Assembly (NCBI GenBank): GCA_017541465.1
Contig: JAFXYZ010000055.1
Coordinates: 1-64,000, forward strand
Length of the DNA: 64,000 nt
From: a bacterium
GTDB lineage: Bacteria > Cyanobacteriota > Vampirovibrionia > Gastranaerophilales > Gastranaerophilaceae
Reading direction: 5' to 3'
Shown in pieces: positions 62,995 to 64,000 of this stretch; position 1 is the stretch's first letter, and each line of letters starts with the position of its first letter. Made by a program: the position numbers and the translations under genes. The notes under the pieces are model-generated. The model worked only from the letters and a program-made list of their open reading frames with translations, searched no databases and was not told the DNA's origin.

Positions 62995-64000
62995 ATGAGC
63001 AGTAAATTTAAAAGAAATAATGAAGATTCGCCGTTTTTCATGTACGTTGTTGCGTTCGTTATGTTCTTTTTGCTTACTTTTACCATCCTCTCTTTTATGA
63101 GAACTGAGGATTCACCGCTTTATATTAACCTTGATAAAGAGGTTTTGTCCGCTGATATTAAACAGACCTCAGATATTAAGAAACAGTTTCAGGAAAAAGA
63201 TATTATTGATAAAGCGCTTGATAAAATTGATGATAATACAAAATATAACAACTATCAGGCAACTTATGAAAAATACAGAGAACAACAGCTGAAAAGAAGA
63301 CAGCAGGAGTTTGAACAAAGACAAAGACTCAACGAACGCTTGAGAGCTCAGGAAAAAAGAGAACGTCTGAAGGAGCACAATAAGGAAAAACTCGCAAGAA
63401 TGCAGGATGTCGTTAAGCATCCAACTCCTCATGTAACCGTTCCGAAACAGGAGGAAAAGGTTAATATCCCTAAAGAAACCGAAAATACTCTTGCTGAGAA
63501 CGTTATAATTAAGCAGGCGATGAAGAAGTCACCATGTTCCCCTGAGACTGCAACCGCAGTTGCGTATTTCTTCCATCCGAATAATTCCGAGCCTGTTGAG
63601 TTAATCTTTAACAACCCCGGTAATAATCCCGGTGAGGTTAAACTCATTTTTGGCGACCTGCCGAGAGCAAAAGAACATATTCTGAAGAAAAAGATGGTTA
63701 ATCTTAATGCCCTTCTTGATAAGGCAACTTTTAATTCAAATTATGATGATAAAATGACAAGAAGAACGGATATAGCTTACAAGGTCAAATCAAACGGTAT
63801 TACGACCGAATGCAGTCCTTATGTATATTCTTCAAAAGATTTTTATATTTCAACGGCACCCGTAGCCCTTCAGAGTGCGCAGTCAAGAGAATCTTACTGT
63901 AAATCAAAGAACGCAAGGCTTCCCGATCCTATCGAGCTGATTTCCGTTCTTCTGACGGGGCGCTATCCAGCAGGGTTATATTGGAGTTCGGGCAGAGTGT
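62995..64000 (+). CDS. Membrane-anchored coiled-coil protein with FGE/DUF1566-like C-terminus, 3' truncated
   Basis: The frame from ATG 62995 stays open to the window end, so the stop is outside. GAGGAG four bases upstream fixes the start. Residues 1-15 are cytosolic and basic; 16-36 form one membrane helix; about 50-145 is a charged coiled coil (YREQQLKRRQQEFEQRQRLN). After a linker comes a globular region with Cys residues and, near the cut, SYCKSKNARLPDPIELISVL and GLYWSSGRV, the pattern of FGE-sulfatase/DUF1566 domains (RLPT..EL, YWSS). A surface or periplasmic binding role is inferred. Confidence 0.7.
   Translation, partial: MSSKFKRNNEDSPFFMYVVAFVMFFLLTFTILSFMRTEDSPLYINLDKEVLSADIKQTSDIKKQFQEKDIIDKALDKIDDNTKYNNYQATYEKYREQQLKRRQQEFEQRQRLNERLRAQEKRERLKEHNKEKLARMQDVVKHPTPHVTVPKQEEKVNIPKETENTLAENVIIKQAMKKSPCSPETATAVAYFFHPNNSEPVELIFNNPGNNPGEVKLIFGDLPRAKEHILKKKMVNLNALLDKATFNSNYDDKMTRRTDIAYKVKSNGITTECSPYVYSSKDFYISTAPVALQSAQSRESYCKSKNARLPDPIELISVLLTGRYPAGLYWSSGRV

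Noticed and set aside
1-64000. Prophage, transposon or toxin-antitoxin locus
   Set aside because: No integrase, transposase, phage structural gene or recognisable toxin pair was seen; only small repeats and a tRNA-end duplication hint at mobility.

Overview
The window reads as a chromosomal segment of a non-photosynthetic relative of the cyanobacteria, most likely a gut Gastranaerophilales (Vampirovibrionia, formerly Melainabacteria). This is inferred, not proven. It rests on AT-rich DNA, a Gram-negative envelope gene set (TpsB-type outer-membrane barrel, MsbA-like exporter, KdsC-like phosphatase, UDP-glucuronate decarboxylase), a type IV pilin-like protein with an FTLAEVLITL leader, and genes more often seen in Firmicutes (RNase HIII, CdaA, a large SRP RNA with an Alu domain). 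No rRNA, CRISPR array, transposase or complete prophage is visible.

Layout. 1-9.3 kb: 3' end of a TpsB/ShlB-like barrel, a small exported protein, a 1916-residue helical protein with papain/calpain-like catalytic residues, and the UPF0210/ACT pair. 9.3-15.8 kb: glycerophosphodiesterase, an SLT-like muramidase candidate, a pilin gene broken by a poly-C tract and flanked by inverted palindromes, bipA, a short DmeF-like metal exporter and an exported protein. 15.8-20.2 kb: lysA-cdaA-eda-gcvPB. 20.3-26.1 kb: nadB-nadC-etfB-etfA-MFS transporter on the minus strand. 26.2 kb: SRP RNA with promoter and terminator. 26.5-33.6 kb (minus): kdsC-like, TPR, lysC, rnhC, then lexA with an operator over its promoter, umuC and another TPR gene. 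33.9-41.2 kb (plus): TPR, gpmI, msbA-like, UXS, TPR and a membrane protein. 41.3-46.9 kb: HU and lysS (minus); der, plsY and an unusual malic enzyme (plus). 47-50.5 kb: a type III/flagellar export-gate operon (SpoA-domain C-ring protein, FliO-like, FliP, FliQ, FliR). 50.5-52.4 kb: second DmeF-like exporter, tRNA-Pro, tRNA-Gly, tRNA-Cys and mntP. 52.4-64 kb: lineage-type hypotheticals, a GGDEF protein with a large internal insertion, L-asparaginase II, a 1385-residue protein (HerA-like fold without Walker A, acidic linker, Tudor-like end), a TPR protein and a membrane-anchored FGE/DUF1566-like protein cut by the window end.

How it fits together. Lysine/aspartate metabolism (lysC, lysA), NAD synthesis (nadBC), central carbon (eda, gpmI, malic enzyme, gcvPB) and envelope assembly are ordinary housekeeping. 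The unusual content lies in: a non-canonical export-gate cluster; a possibly switchable pilin; very large proteins with eroded or split enzyme domains; a LexA-like operator at lexA; a set of genes whose -10 box sits six or seven bases before the ATG with no Shine-Dalgarno sequence, suggesting leaderless mRNAs; and a family of short intergenic palindromes sharing a GTAGG/GTAAG flank.
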